Assembly: GCA_019636555.1 (NCBI GenBank)
Contig: JAHBXH010000001.1
Coordinates: 1,894,928-1,958,927, forward strand
Direction: 5' to 3'
Source: Phycisphaeraceae bacterium
Lineage (GTDB): Bacteria > Planctomycetota > Phycisphaerae > Phycisphaerales > UBA1924
DNA length: 64,000 bases
The notes beneath the pieces were generated by a model, which searched no databases, was not told the DNA's origin, and saw only the letters and a program-made list of their open reading frames with translations. Positions 28,475 through 36,934 of the stretch are shown here, one piece after another. Each line of letters begins with the position of its first letter. Positions within the stretch are counted from its first letter, which is position 1. Both the position numbers and the translations under genes were made by a program.

Positions 28475-29431
28475 ATGCCCGGCTTTGCCTCGATCCCCAA
28501 TGTTCGCCAGAACGATGTGCTTCGCCTTGCCCACCTGACCCGCGACGATGTGCTCCGGCTCTTCGAGACCGCGCGGGCGATGAAGAAGAATCCCGCCGAG
28601 TTTTCGGAAGCGCTCAAGGGCCGATCGGTCGCGATGCTCTTCGAGAAGCCCTCACTGCGCACGCGCGTGAGCTTCGAAGTGGGGATTCATCGCCTCGGCG
28701 CACAGCCTGTCTATCTCGATCACTCCGAGCAGCGACTCGGCGAGCGCGAGGCCGTCGCTGACTACGGGCACAATCTCGAACGCTGGGTCCACGCGATCGT
28801 CGCGCGGGTGTACAAGCAGACCGTGCTCGAACAAATGTCGGGAGCAAGCAAAGTTCCGGTCGTCAACGCCCTCAGCGACATGTTCCATCCGTGTCAGGCG
28901 CTCGCCGACTTCATGACTCTGCAGGAAAAGCGCGGCGAGTTGCAAGGCCTTCGCCTCGCCTACGTCGGCGACGGCAACAACGTGTGTCACTCGCTCATGG
29001 AACTCGGCGCGATACTCGGCGCGCACGTCACAGCGCTCACGCCCCCCGGGCGCGATCCGACGCCGTCTGTGCTCGAAGAGTGCAAGGCTCTTGCCTCAAC
29101 GTCGGGCTCGCAGTTGAAGGTGACGCACAATGTCGGCGACATCGCCGGCCACGATGCAGTCTACACCGACGTCTGGGTCTCGATGGGACAGGGGTCCGAG
29201 ACCGACCGGATCCGAAAGCTGTTCAAGCCGTTTCAGGTCAACGCGGGTCTCATGCAGAAGGCGGCAGAAGGCGCCAAGCAGCCGCCGCTCTTCATGCACT
29301 GCCTCCCCGCACATCGCGGCAGCGAAGTGACGGACGATGTGATCGATTCGCCGAATTCTGTCGTGTTCGATCAGGCAGAAAACCGCATGCACGCCCAGAT
29401 GGCGCTGCTTTTCCACATGCTCCGCGACTAA
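28475..29431 (+). CDS. argF: Ornithine carbamoyltransferase
   Basis: A 318-residue enzyme that makes citrulline from ornithine and carbamoyl phosphate. The carbamoyl-phosphate loop SLRTRVSFEVG (a variant of STRTR) is near residue 55. HPCQALADFMT (about 140) and the ornithine-site HCLPAHRGSEV (about 280) are intact. The frame runs 25 codons further upstream; ATG 28475 (MPGFASIP) gives the usual N-terminus. It follows argB after 100 bp. The longer N-terminal acetylornithine form is unlikely. Confidence 0.95.
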   Translation: MPGFASIPNVRQNDVLRLAHLTRDDVLRLFETARAMKKNPAEFSEALKGRSVAMLFEKPSLRTRVSFEVGIHRLGAQPVYLDHSEQRLGEREAVADYGHNLERWVHAIVARVYKQTVLEQMSGASKVPVVNALSDMFHPCQALADFMTLQEKRGELQGLRLAYVGDGNNVCHSLMELGAILGAHVTALTPPGRDPTPSVLEECKALASTSGSQLKVTHNVGDIAGHDAVYTDVWVSMGQGSETDRIRKLFKPFQVNAGLMQKAAEGAKQPPLFMHCLPAHRGSEVTDDVIDSPNSVVFDQAENRMHAQMALLFHMLRD

Positions 29432-29502
29432 TCTTTGCTGGTTTCCACGTTCGCACCCGCCGCGCCGCAAGATTCCGGCCGCGTGCACACGAGAGATTGT
29501 CC

Positions 29503-30717
29503 ATGCCCAAGAAAATCGCCATCGCCTACTCCGGCGGCCTCGACACTTCCGCCATCATCCCCTGGCTCAAAGAAAACATGGACTGCGAGGTCTACGGCGT
29601 CGTTGGCGACGTCGGCCAGGGCTCCGACGAACTCGTCGGTGTCGAAAAGAAAGCCAAGGACTCCGGCGCGAAGGACTGCGTCGTCGTCGATCTCAAGAAA
29701 GAATTCATCGACGACTTCGTGATGCCGACCGTCATGGCCGGTTCGCTCTACGAAGGTCGCTACCTGCTCGGCACCGCCATGGCCCGCCCGATCCTCGCCA
29801 AAGCGCAGGTCGAAGCCGCACGAAAGTTCGGCTGCACGGCACTCGCCCACGGCTGCACCGGCAAAGGCAACGATCAGGTGCGCTTCGAGGCCGCCTACGC
29901 CGCCCTCGCTCCCGACATGGAAATCATCGCGCCGTGGCGCCACGAAAAGTGGGATCTGACCGGCCGCCTCGCGATGCTCGACTATCTCAAAGCCCGCGAC
30001 ATCCCCACGACCGCGAGCGCCACCAAGATCTACTCGCGCGACCGCAATCTGTGGCACATCAGCCACGAAGGCGGCAGCATCGAAGACCCGTGGAACGCGC
30101 CGCCCGAAGATTGCTACATGCTGACGGCTTCGCCGGAAAACGCGCCAAACAAGCCCGAGGAAGTCACGCTCTCCTTCGAAGCAGGCCGCCCCGTTGCGCT
30201 CAACGGCCAGAAGATGGAGGCCTGGAAAATCGTCGAAAAACTCAACGGTATCGGCGGCACCCATGGCGTCGGCCGCGTTGATCTCGTTGAGAATCGTCTC
30301 GTCGGCATGAAGTCCCGCGGCATCTACGAAACCCCCGGTGGCACAATCCTCGTCGAAGCCATCAAGGGCCTCGAAGAACTCGTGCAGGATCGCGAAACGC
30401 GCCATTTCAAAGAGCATCTCGCGCTCTGGTTCGCCGAAGTCGTCTACAACGGCCGCTGGTTCACTCCCTACCGCGAAACTTTGTGGGCAGCGATCCAGAA
30501 GTCCAGCGAGAAACTCACCGGCGAAGTCGTGGTCCGGCTCTACAAGGGGACCGCAACCGCGATCCGCCGCAAGAGCCCGAATTCCCTCTACTCCGAAAAA
30601 GTCGTGACGTTCGAAAAGGGCGAGATCTACGAACACAAGGACGCGGGCGGCTTCATCAAGCTGCTGAGCTTGCCCGAACGTATCCGCGCCCTGAAGTCAT
30701 CTGGTCGAGTCGAATAA
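29503..30717 (+). CDS. argG: Argininosuccinate synthase
   Basis: A 404-residue ATP-dependent enzyme that joins citrulline and aspartate. The PP-loop is IAIAYSGGLDTSAII at residues 4-18, followed by YEGRYLLGTAMARPIL and HGCTGKGNDQVRFE, the citrulline/aspartate binding region. Length is typical of the bacterial type. It begins 71 bp after argF and is followed by a lipoprotein gene 19 bp later. Confidence 0.97.
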   Translation: MPKKIAIAYSGGLDTSAIIPWLKENMDCEVYGVVGDVGQGSDELVGVEKKAKDSGAKDCVVVDLKKEFIDDFVMPTVMAGSLYEGRYLLGTAMARPILAKAQVEAARKFGCTALAHGCTGKGNDQVRFEAAYAALAPDMEIIAPWRHEKWDLTGRLAMLDYLKARDIPTTASATKIYSRDRNLWHISHEGGSIEDPWNAPPEDCYMLTASPENAPNKPEEVTLSFEAGRPVALNGQKMEAWKIVEKLNGIGGTHGVGRVDLVENRLVGMKSRGIYETPGGTILVEAIKGLEELVQDRETRHFKEHLALWFAEVVYNGRWFTPYRETLWAAIQKSSEKLTGEVVVRLYKGTATAIRRKSPNSLYSEKVVTFEKGEIYEHKDAGGFIKLLSLPERIRALKSSGRVE

Positions 30718-30736
30718 GCGCTTCGAAAGGAGATGC

Positions 30737-31453
30737 ATGCGCGTCACCACGTTCGGGATATCCGCGCTCGTGCTTGCGCTCGTCGCGTGCAACCGGGGCT
30801 ACAAACCCTATGAGACCGGCGATTCGGAATATCAGGCGGCAATGACCGACGACTTTCGCGCGACCTTCGCCGTGGACAAGTCCACGCTGAAGTCCTGCGG
30901 CAACAACCCATACTTTGCGATTCAGCCCGGCGCGGTCAGCCGCTTCCAAAGCGGACACGAAACGCTCACGATAACGGTGCTCGCTGAAACTCGGGTGATC
31001 GACGGGGTCGAAACCCGCATCGTCGAGGAACGCGAAGAAACGCCGCGCGGATTGAAGGAGGTTTCCCGCAATTTCTTCGCCTGTGATCCCGCAACCGGCG
31101 ATGTCTACTACTTTGGCGAAGAAGTTGATATCTACGAAAACGGGGAGATCGCAAGTCACGCCGGGGCCTGGAAGTCCGGCGAAGGCGGCGCCCGCTTCGG
31201 ACTCATGATGCCGGGCCAGCCGATCATGGGCGATCGTTTCTATCAGGAAGTCGCCCCCGGAATCGCGATGGATCGTGTCGAAATCGTCAACGTCGCCGAC
31301 GAGGTCGCGACTCCCGGCGGCAACGTCACCCGCGCGATACGTGTAATAGAAACGACGCCTCTCGAAAGGGGTTCGAGTACGAAGATTTTCGCTCCGGGCC
31401 TCGGCCTCGTAAAAGACGGCGATCTGTATTTGGTTTCTCGCACGGACGGCTAG
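30737..31453 (+). CDS. Putative lipoprotein of unknown function
   Basis: A 238-residue exported protein. Residues 1-18 are a lipoprotein signal, MRVTTFGISALVLALVAC, with a good lipobox (LVAC) and Asn after the Cys. The rest is a mixed beta-rich domain (FAIQPGAVSRFQSGHETLTITV, YYFGEEVDIYENGEI, KIFAPGLGLVKDGDLYLV). I do not recognise it; the GLGLVKDG ending is typical of small planctomycete and proteobacterial envelope lipoproteins. AAAGGAG stands 8 bases before the ATG. It lies within the arginine cluster, between argG and argH, without an evident link to arginine. Confidence 0.78.
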   Translation: MRVTTFGISALVLALVACNRGYKPYETGDSEYQAAMTDDFRATFAVDKSTLKSCGNNPYFAIQPGAVSRFQSGHETLTITVLAETRVIDGVETRIVEEREETPRGLKEVSRNFFACDPATGDVYYFGEEVDIYENGEIASHAGAWKSGEGGARFGLMMPGQPIMGDRFYQEVAPGIAMDRVEIVNVADEVATPGGNVTRAIRVIETTPLERGSSTKIFAPGLGLVKDGDLYLVSRTDG

Positions 31454-31621
31454 TCCTGCGGTTGAAACGAGAAGCGACGCGGTTTGCCGAAACCGAAACC
31501 GCGGCACGCCGGTCATTGCGTTCCAGAAAACCCGTCCGGCTGGCCGAACTACGGCCTCGCCCGGCTCGTATGAAGGGGAGTCAGCGGAAAGACTCTCTCA
31601 TCGATCTCTCTCCTCTCCAAA

Positions 31622-31667
31622 CGGCACCCCGGAAGCGTTGGCCAAGGCCAAAGTTCCCGGGGTGTCG
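31622..31667 (+). repeat. Hairpin repeat copy 1
   Basis: CGGCACCCCGG and CCGGGGTGTCG (one G-U pair) flank a 24-base loop. Copy 2, 250 bases further on, has the same stem and a similar loop. Confidence 0.6.
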
Positions 31668-31871
31668 TGGTCTTTGGGCCGGGCGCAAATCGCAAAATTC
31701 TGAACAGTGATTGCAAGGTTTCGCCCCGCGCCGGCAACTCTCTTGGCGGGTCACAAAGACCCGCCCCTGAAAACCGAATCACGAACCTCTCTTCTCTCTC
31801 CTCTCCTCCTGGCGCCACGCCTTAATCAGGTCTGACGCCGATTCACAACCGAACCTCTCCTCCTCTCCAAG

Positions 31872-31925
31872 CGACACCCCGGACGCGCTCGCGAAAGCCA
31901 GTGCCTCCGGGGTGTCGTCGTTTTT
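31872..31925 (+). terminator. Hairpin repeat copy 2, terminator-like
   Basis: A perfect 12-bp stem CGACACCCCGGA / TCCGGGGTGTCG with a 22-base loop, followed by TCGTTTTTG. It could end the lipoprotein transcript about 420 bases after its stop, or act as a leader hairpin before argH. Confidence 0.5.
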
Positions 31926-32057
31926 GATTCGGAAATCCTCACGCATCCGACACATCCACAAAGCGGCTCTGATCGGTCCGTCCATTGCTAGCCTTCTCCG
32001 TGTCTTTCTCGGTGGTCCCTTGTGTTTCTCCGTGTTGATGTATCTGAAAGGTCACCA

Positions 32058-33437
<1,380 letters not shown>

Positions 33438-33511
33438 TCGCCGATCGAACGCTCACCGCCGACCCGCATGTGGCGATTCCGCTCGACTTCGCCGCCGATG
33501 GCGCTATCGTA

Positions 33512-33530
33512 GTTGAGACTCTTTCTCAAC
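33512..33530 (+). promoter_or_regulatory. Small inverted repeat before the heme oxygenase gene
   Basis: GTTGAGA, CTCTT, TCTCAAC: a 7-bp hairpin or operator ending 12 bases before the ATG. A -10-like TATCGT lies just upstream (33504). Confidence 0.35.
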
Positions 33531-33542
33531 ATTGGATTCGCC

Positions 33543-34205
33543 ATGACCACCACGACACCGACCATGGGCCTCGCCGACACACTCAAAACCAAAACGCAAC
33601 CGGCGCACACCGCGGCGGAGCGCCACGACTTTCAGGGGCGCGTCCTGCGTGGGCAGCTCGGGACCGCCGGTTTCGTGGCACAGTTGGGCCAGTATTACCT
33701 CGTCCACACGGCTCTGACGAGCGCGCTCGAGAACGCAAAGTCCGACGCGCGAGTCGCCCAGTTGCTGCGGCCCTATCACACCTATCCGGACCGATTCGAA
33801 GCCGATCTTCGCCACTTTGGTGTGGACCCGTCGTCCGTCACACCTGTCGCGGCAACGCGGCGAATGATCGATGAGATCGCCTCCGCTGACCCGCTTTCGT
33901 TGCTGGGCTTTGCCTATGTCGCCGAAGGCTCGACCAACGGAGGCAAGTTCATCGGACAGGCGCTCCGCCGCGCTCTCGAGCTGTCCGGCGGCGAAGGTCT
34001 CTCAAGCCTTGATCCGCACGGTGAGGCACAACGCGAACGCTGGCAACAGTTTCGAAGCGGACTCGATCAACTCCAAATGGACGATGCGGGTCGTGCGCGC
34101 TTGATCGCTGGCGCGGAACATTATTTTCAATTCATTATAAAGCTTTTTAATGAATTAAATCTCATGTTTCCTATCAATCCGGCGAACCTGCCGGTCACAC
34201 GATAG
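33543..34205 (+). CDS. Biliverdin-producing heme oxygenase
   Basis: A 220-residue helical protein of the heme-oxygenase family, which opens heme to biliverdin, CO and iron. The N-terminal helix LKTKTQPAHTAAERHDF carries the proximal-His-like residue. The distal helix shows LLGFAYVAEGSTNGGKFIGQAL, close to the glycine-rich distal motif. ATG 33543 is preferred to a TTG ten codons upstream that lies in the inverted repeat. The last ~25 codons are strikingly AT-rich and contain a 26-bp near-perfect palindrome. Whether it degrades heme for iron or supplies a bilin is not known; no bilin-reductase gene is nearby. Confidence 0.82.
   Translation: MTTTTPTMGLADTLKTKTQPAHTAAERHDFQGRVLRGQLGTAGFVAQLGQYYLVHTALTSALENAKSDARVAQLLRPYHTYPDRFEADLRHFGVDPSSVTPVAATRRMIDEIASADPLSLLGFAYVAEGSTNGGKFIGQALRRALELSGGEGLSSLDPHGEAQRERWQQFRSGLDQLQMDDAGRARLIAGAEHYFQFIIKLFNELNLMFPINPANLPVTR
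34131..34156. repeat. 26-bp AT-rich near-perfect palindrome within the heme oxygenase gene
   Basis: ATTCATTA and TAATGAAT arms around TAAAGCTTTT, with only one T-T mismatch. It is in coding sequence near the 3' end and uses rare AT-rich codons. Confidence 0.7.
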
Positions 34206-34515
34206 ACCCGATCCGGTCTTTGCAAAAACCGCACAAAACCAGAGCATTTCACACCGAAATAGGGCATTCGATCCAGCCCTCGCTGTGCGGCAATCGGACT
34301 GAAACGCATTCATTATCTTCCGATCGCGTTCGGCGCGTCAAAAGCAGGACCGATTATCAGAATCACTGCTTCTTTGAAGAATTGACGCAAGTAGGCGCTG
34401 TGCGCAGACAGTCTTCTGGTACGATTTTCGACGAGAGACGAGCTCCCACGTCGGGAGCGAGCGCGTGTTCCGCCGCGCTTTGATCGAGACATCATCGAAC
34501 GAGGAGGATTGAGAC
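34206..34515. other. Upstream region of the PEP-CTERM-like gene at 34516
   Basis: About 310 bases without a gene. The first ~200 show nothing clear. From 34413 it carries the promoter-like box and structured leader described separately. Confidence 0.6.
34413..34507 (+). promoter_or_regulatory. Conserved structured leader element, copy 1
   Basis: Begins with CTTCTGGTACGAT (-10-like TACGAT at 34420-34425), then AGAGAC. Stem 1 is GCTCCC, loop ACGTC, GGGAGC (34442-34458). Stem 2 is AGCGCG, loop TGTTCCGC, CGCGCT (34460-34479). GAGGAGG then precedes the ATG. A close copy with compensatory changes in stem 1 lies before the next PEP-CTERM-like gene. Confidence 0.7.
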
Positions 34516-35229
34516 ATGAAGAGTTGCCTTCTTGGGCTCGCCATTTCGGCGGGTGTGGCGTTCGCCTGTAGCGCGAAAGCCGACCTCATCGCGTACTGGA
34601 ACTTCAACAACAGCACCGCAGGCACGAGCGGCGGATTGGGCACGATGGATGACGCTTATCCGTTCGCCGCGAACGCCGGTTCTGGCACCATCACCACGAA
34701 TTTCTCGGTCAATACGGTCGCGGGGACATCCGCGCAGAACACCGGCGATCTGGGAACCTTCGGCGGGACGACCGACAACGCACTCTTTGGCGACGCTTCC
34801 GGAGGCGCTCTCGCCATGCGCGCCGGCAACGGCGTGGACAGCGGCGTGACGAACAACGGCAAGTGGGTGCAATTCAACATCAGCACGGTCGGCATCACTT
34901 CGGCGCTCAGCCTCAGCTACGCCACGCGGAACACGAGCACCGGGTTTCAGTCGCAGACCTGGGAATACTCGGTCGACGGGTTGAGCTACACGCTGATCAC
35001 GGTCGTGAACTCGCTTACGACCTCTTTCGCCGTTCAGACGATCAACATCAATGATCTGGCCGCGTACGGCGCCGCAAACCTGCGCCTGCGGGTCACCTTT
35101 GACGGCGCCACCAATCAAAGCGGCAACAACCGCATCGACAACGTCCAGATCAACGGGGTTCCGACGCCCGGAACGCTTGGGCTGTTGGCCGCAAGCGGGC
35201 TCATCGCGATCCGTCGTCGCCGGGCCTAG
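34516..35229 (+). CDS. Secreted protein with PEP-CTERM-like sorting tail
   Basis: A 237-residue exported protein. Signal peptide about residues 1-22 (LGLAISAGVAFACSAKA), then a Gly/Ser/Thr/Asn-rich beta-type body (LIAYWNFNNSTAG, SQTWEYSVDGLSYTLI, LRLRVTFDGATNQSGNNRID) that looks like a jelly-roll or concanavalin-like fold. It ends VPTPGTLGLLAASGLIAIRRRRA: a Pro-x-Pro-Gly motif, hydrophobic helix and Arg cluster. Function unknown; surface or matrix protein. Its leader and the first residues' DNA resemble those of the gene at 35793, although the bodies differ. Confidence 0.85.
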   Translation: MKSCLLGLAISAGVAFACSAKADLIAYWNFNNSTAGTSGGLGTMDDAYPFAANAGSGTITTNFSVNTVAGTSAQNTGDLGTFGGTTDNALFGDASGGALAMRAGNGVDSGVTNNGKWVQFNISTVGITSALSLSYATRNTSTGFQSQTWEYSVDGLSYTLITVVNSLTTSFAVQTININDLAAYGAANLRLRVTFDGATNQSGNNRIDNVQINGVPTPGTLGLLAASGLIAIRRRRA

Positions 35230-35240
35230 GCGCGCTCGGG

Positions 35241-35331
35241 ATCGTTTGAAAACGATTTGATTCGCGGGCGTGGAAATCGCCGCGAACCTCGATCGTCCTT
35301 CCCAGCCCTAACCCTCAACCGGGTCAGGGCT
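35241..35331 (+). terminator. Possible terminator region of the gene ending at 35229
   Basis: Two candidates: an AT-type hairpin ATCGTTT-GA-AAACGAT at 35241-35256, and an interrupted stem AGCCCT...AGGGCT at 35304-35331 with inner ACCC/GGGT pairs, followed by TCTTAG. Neither is strong. Confidence 0.35.
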
Positions 35332-35522
35332 TCTTAGTCATCGTGTTTGGGTTCGTTGTGGTGCGGCGGCGACGGGTCGGTGCTTGAGTCCGCCAAGTGA
35401 GGAGACAGCCTCCCGATATGGATTCGGTTCGGTGGAGCATCCGCAACGCGGCGCGGGGTCGAGTCGCGTAATCGGACCTGCCATACCGCAGGATGGGGCA
35501 GGGAATCAACCAGACCTGAAAA

Positions 35523-35596
35523 TGGGCGCAACAGGGCTCGAACCTGTGACCTCGGCTATGTGACAGCCGCGCTCTAGCCAACTGAGCTACGCGCCC
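35523..35596 (-). tRNA. tRNA-Val (anticodon CAC)
   Basis: A complete 74-base cloverleaf. The acceptor GGGCGCG pairs with TGCGCCC (A discriminator), D arm GCTC...GAGC, anticodon stem CGGCT / AGCCG with loop GTCACAT, variable AGGTC, T arm ACAGG-TTCGAGC-CCTGT. The 7-base loop places CAC at 34-36. CCA is not encoded. Confidence 0.94.
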
Positions 35597-35676
35597 GAAG
35601 GGCGGGACTATACCCGGTCCGCACCCGAACTGCCAGCGGCGCAATTTCTTTGCGAAAACTGAATGAAAGTCGGGTC

Positions 35677-35710
35677 ATGTTAAGGTTGGCTTCCGGTATA
35701 GTCTTAACAT
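35677..35710. promoter_or_regulatory. 8-bp inverted repeat around the -10 box
   Basis: ATGTTAAG and CTTAACAT flank an 18-base centre containing the -10-like TATAGT (35697-35702). The dyad overlaps where RNA polymerase would bind, so a repressor site is possible. Confidence 0.45.
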
Positions 35711-35786
35711 AGAGAGACAAGCCCCCGTTGTATGGGGGCAGGCGCGTTCCGCCGCGCTGTCGAGGAGAGTTTGCAATAGGAGGTTT
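35690..35786 (+). promoter_or_regulatory. Conserved structured leader element, copy 2
   Basis: CTTCCGGTATAGT (-10-like TATAGT), AGAGAC, stem 1 GCCCCC, loop GTTGTAT, GGGGGC (35721-35739), stem 2 GCGCG, loop TTCCGC, CGCGC (35742-35757), then AGGAGG before the ATG. Spacings match copy 1 within 1-3 bases, and stem 1 differs in sequence but keeps pairing. Confidence 0.7.
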
Positions 35787-35792
35787 GAGAAC

Positions 35793-36494
35793 ATGAAGAT
35801 TTCTGCATTTGCACTCGCCGCTGTGGCGGGCGCAACCATCGGCGCGTCCGCGAACGCTGCGGTCTTGACGTCGTGGGACTTCGAGAATCTGCTAAGCACC
35901 TATTCGGTCACCGGCGCGAATTCCGGAAACATCGCTTCGACTGGCGGACTGTTCGCGGGTAACGCGTCCGGCACGCACGCGTCCGCGGCGACCGCGTATT
36001 CCAGCCCCGTTGGAAACGGTTCCGCCCGTTCGTTCAGCTCGAACACGTGGGCGATCGGTGATTACTACCAGTTCACGAGCAGCACGCTCGGCTACCAGAA
36101 CATCACCATTTCGTGGACGCAGACCTCCAGCAACACCGGTCCCCGCGATTTCGGGCTCTTTTGGAGCACCAACGGCACGACGTTCACCCAGATCGGATCC
36201 ACGCTGACCGTTCTTGCGAACGCTTCGCCGAATCCGACGTGGAGCTCCGGCACGGCGCAGGCGATCTTCAACTTCGGACCGACCGCTGGTCCCGCGAACT
36301 TGGACAACCAGGCCACGGTTTACTTCCGTCTCGTGAACCTGTCGAACATTTCCGCGAACGGCGGTTCGGTCGGCACGGGTGGCACGGATCGCGTCGATGA
36401 TGTCGTCATTTCGGGCGATGCGATTCCGGCTCCGGGCAGCATCGCGCTCGTCGGTCTCGCCGGCCTCTTCGCCGGCCGCCGTCGTCGCATCTGA
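35793..36494 (+). CDS. Secreted protein with PEP-CTERM-like sorting tail
   Basis: A 233-residue exported protein. Signal peptide about residues 1-22 (FALAAVAGATIGASANA), a Ser/Thr/Asn-rich beta-type body (GYQNITISWTQTSSNTGP, DFGLFWSTNGTTFTQIG, VYFRLVNLSNISANGG) and the end IPAPGSIALVGLAGLFAGRRRRI. The tail has the PEP-CTERM layout with Ala for Glu. Function unknown. Well isolated: a structured leader in front, a strong terminator behind (36577-36604). Confidence 0.86.
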   Translation: MKISAFALAAVAGATIGASANAAVLTSWDFENLLSTYSVTGANSGNIASTGGLFAGNASGTHASAATAYSSPVGNGSARSFSSNTWAIGDYYQFTSSTLGYQNITISWTQTSSNTGPRDFGLFWSTNGTTFTQIGSTLTVLANASPNPTWSSGTAQAIFNFGPTAGPANLDNQATVYFRLVNLSNISANGGSVGTGGTDRVDDVVISGDAIPAPGSIALVGLAGLFAGRRRRI

Positions 36495-36538
36495 TTCCGC
36501 CTTGTTCTCGTGGGGCGGACCGTGTTGGTCCGTCTCCG

Positions 36539-36572
36539 GATCAGCACGTTCTTGGCGGTTCGTTTGCTGATC
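36539..36572 (+). repeat. Inverted repeat downstream of the gene ending at 36494
   Basis: GATCAGCA and TGCTGATC flank an 18-base loop; the stem lies just before the main terminator. Confidence 0.4.
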
Positions 36573-36576
36573 AATT

Positions 36577-36612
36577 CCGCCCCGGGCTTCCGCGCCCGGG
36601 GCGGTTCTTTTT
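36577..36612 (+). terminator. Intrinsic terminator
   Basis: An 11-bp stem CCGCCCCGGGC / GCCCGGGGCGG with loop TTCCGC, followed by TTCTTTTT. It lies about 80 bases after the stop of the PEP-CTERM-like gene. The loop is the same hexamer as in stem 2 of the two leaders. Confidence 0.93.
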
Positions 36613-36934
36613 GAGGCGGACTGTCCGCAGATTCACCGGTCGTTCTGGAGCGCTTGCGACGGCAGCCGCGTATGAAGGCCTGGACATTTGAGTTCCCCAT
36701 TCCGGCTTCGCGAACCGTGCGTGTGCCCGACCGGTACAAGCGTGTGCCCGGGCCTTCCGATCCTCCCGAACATTTGGGTGGGAGCGGTCCGATATGCTCG
36801 GGCGTTCGAGCGGAACGATCGCGCGGTCAACACCGGCGCGTTCAATGCCGATCGACGCGTGAGTGGTTCGTCCGTTCGACGGTTCCTCGGGCTGGCTGTT
36901 TGCCGCGGCGGTTCGCCCGGCAGTGGGAGGTTTC
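36613..36934. other. Spacer before the S41 protease gene
   Basis: About 320 bases with no gene seen apart from a few short frames. The end carries GGGAGG, the ribosome binding site of the next gene. I could not place its promoter. Confidence 0.45.

Larger units (their letters stand above)
31454..32057. other. Non-coding gap between the lipoprotein gene and argH
   Basis: About 600 bases with no supported gene. It holds three pyrimidine-rich tracts (CTCTCTCCTCTCC-like, near 31605, 31790 and 31853) and two diverged copies of a hairpin repeat, annotated separately. A further hairpin GGCGGGTC-ACAAA-GACCCGCC is at 31745-31765. The argH promoter or an attenuator could be here. Confidence 0.45.

Noticed and set aside
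31462..31710. Possible small gene after the lipoprotein
   Set aside because: Composition is Arg/Pro-rich without a domain, there is no ribosome binding site, and it crosses a hairpin repeat.
35523..35596. tRNA read as Asp because of GTCAC in the loop
   Set aside because: The five-base anticodon stem CGGCT/AGCCG fixes the loop as GTCACAT, so the anticodon is CAC (Val).
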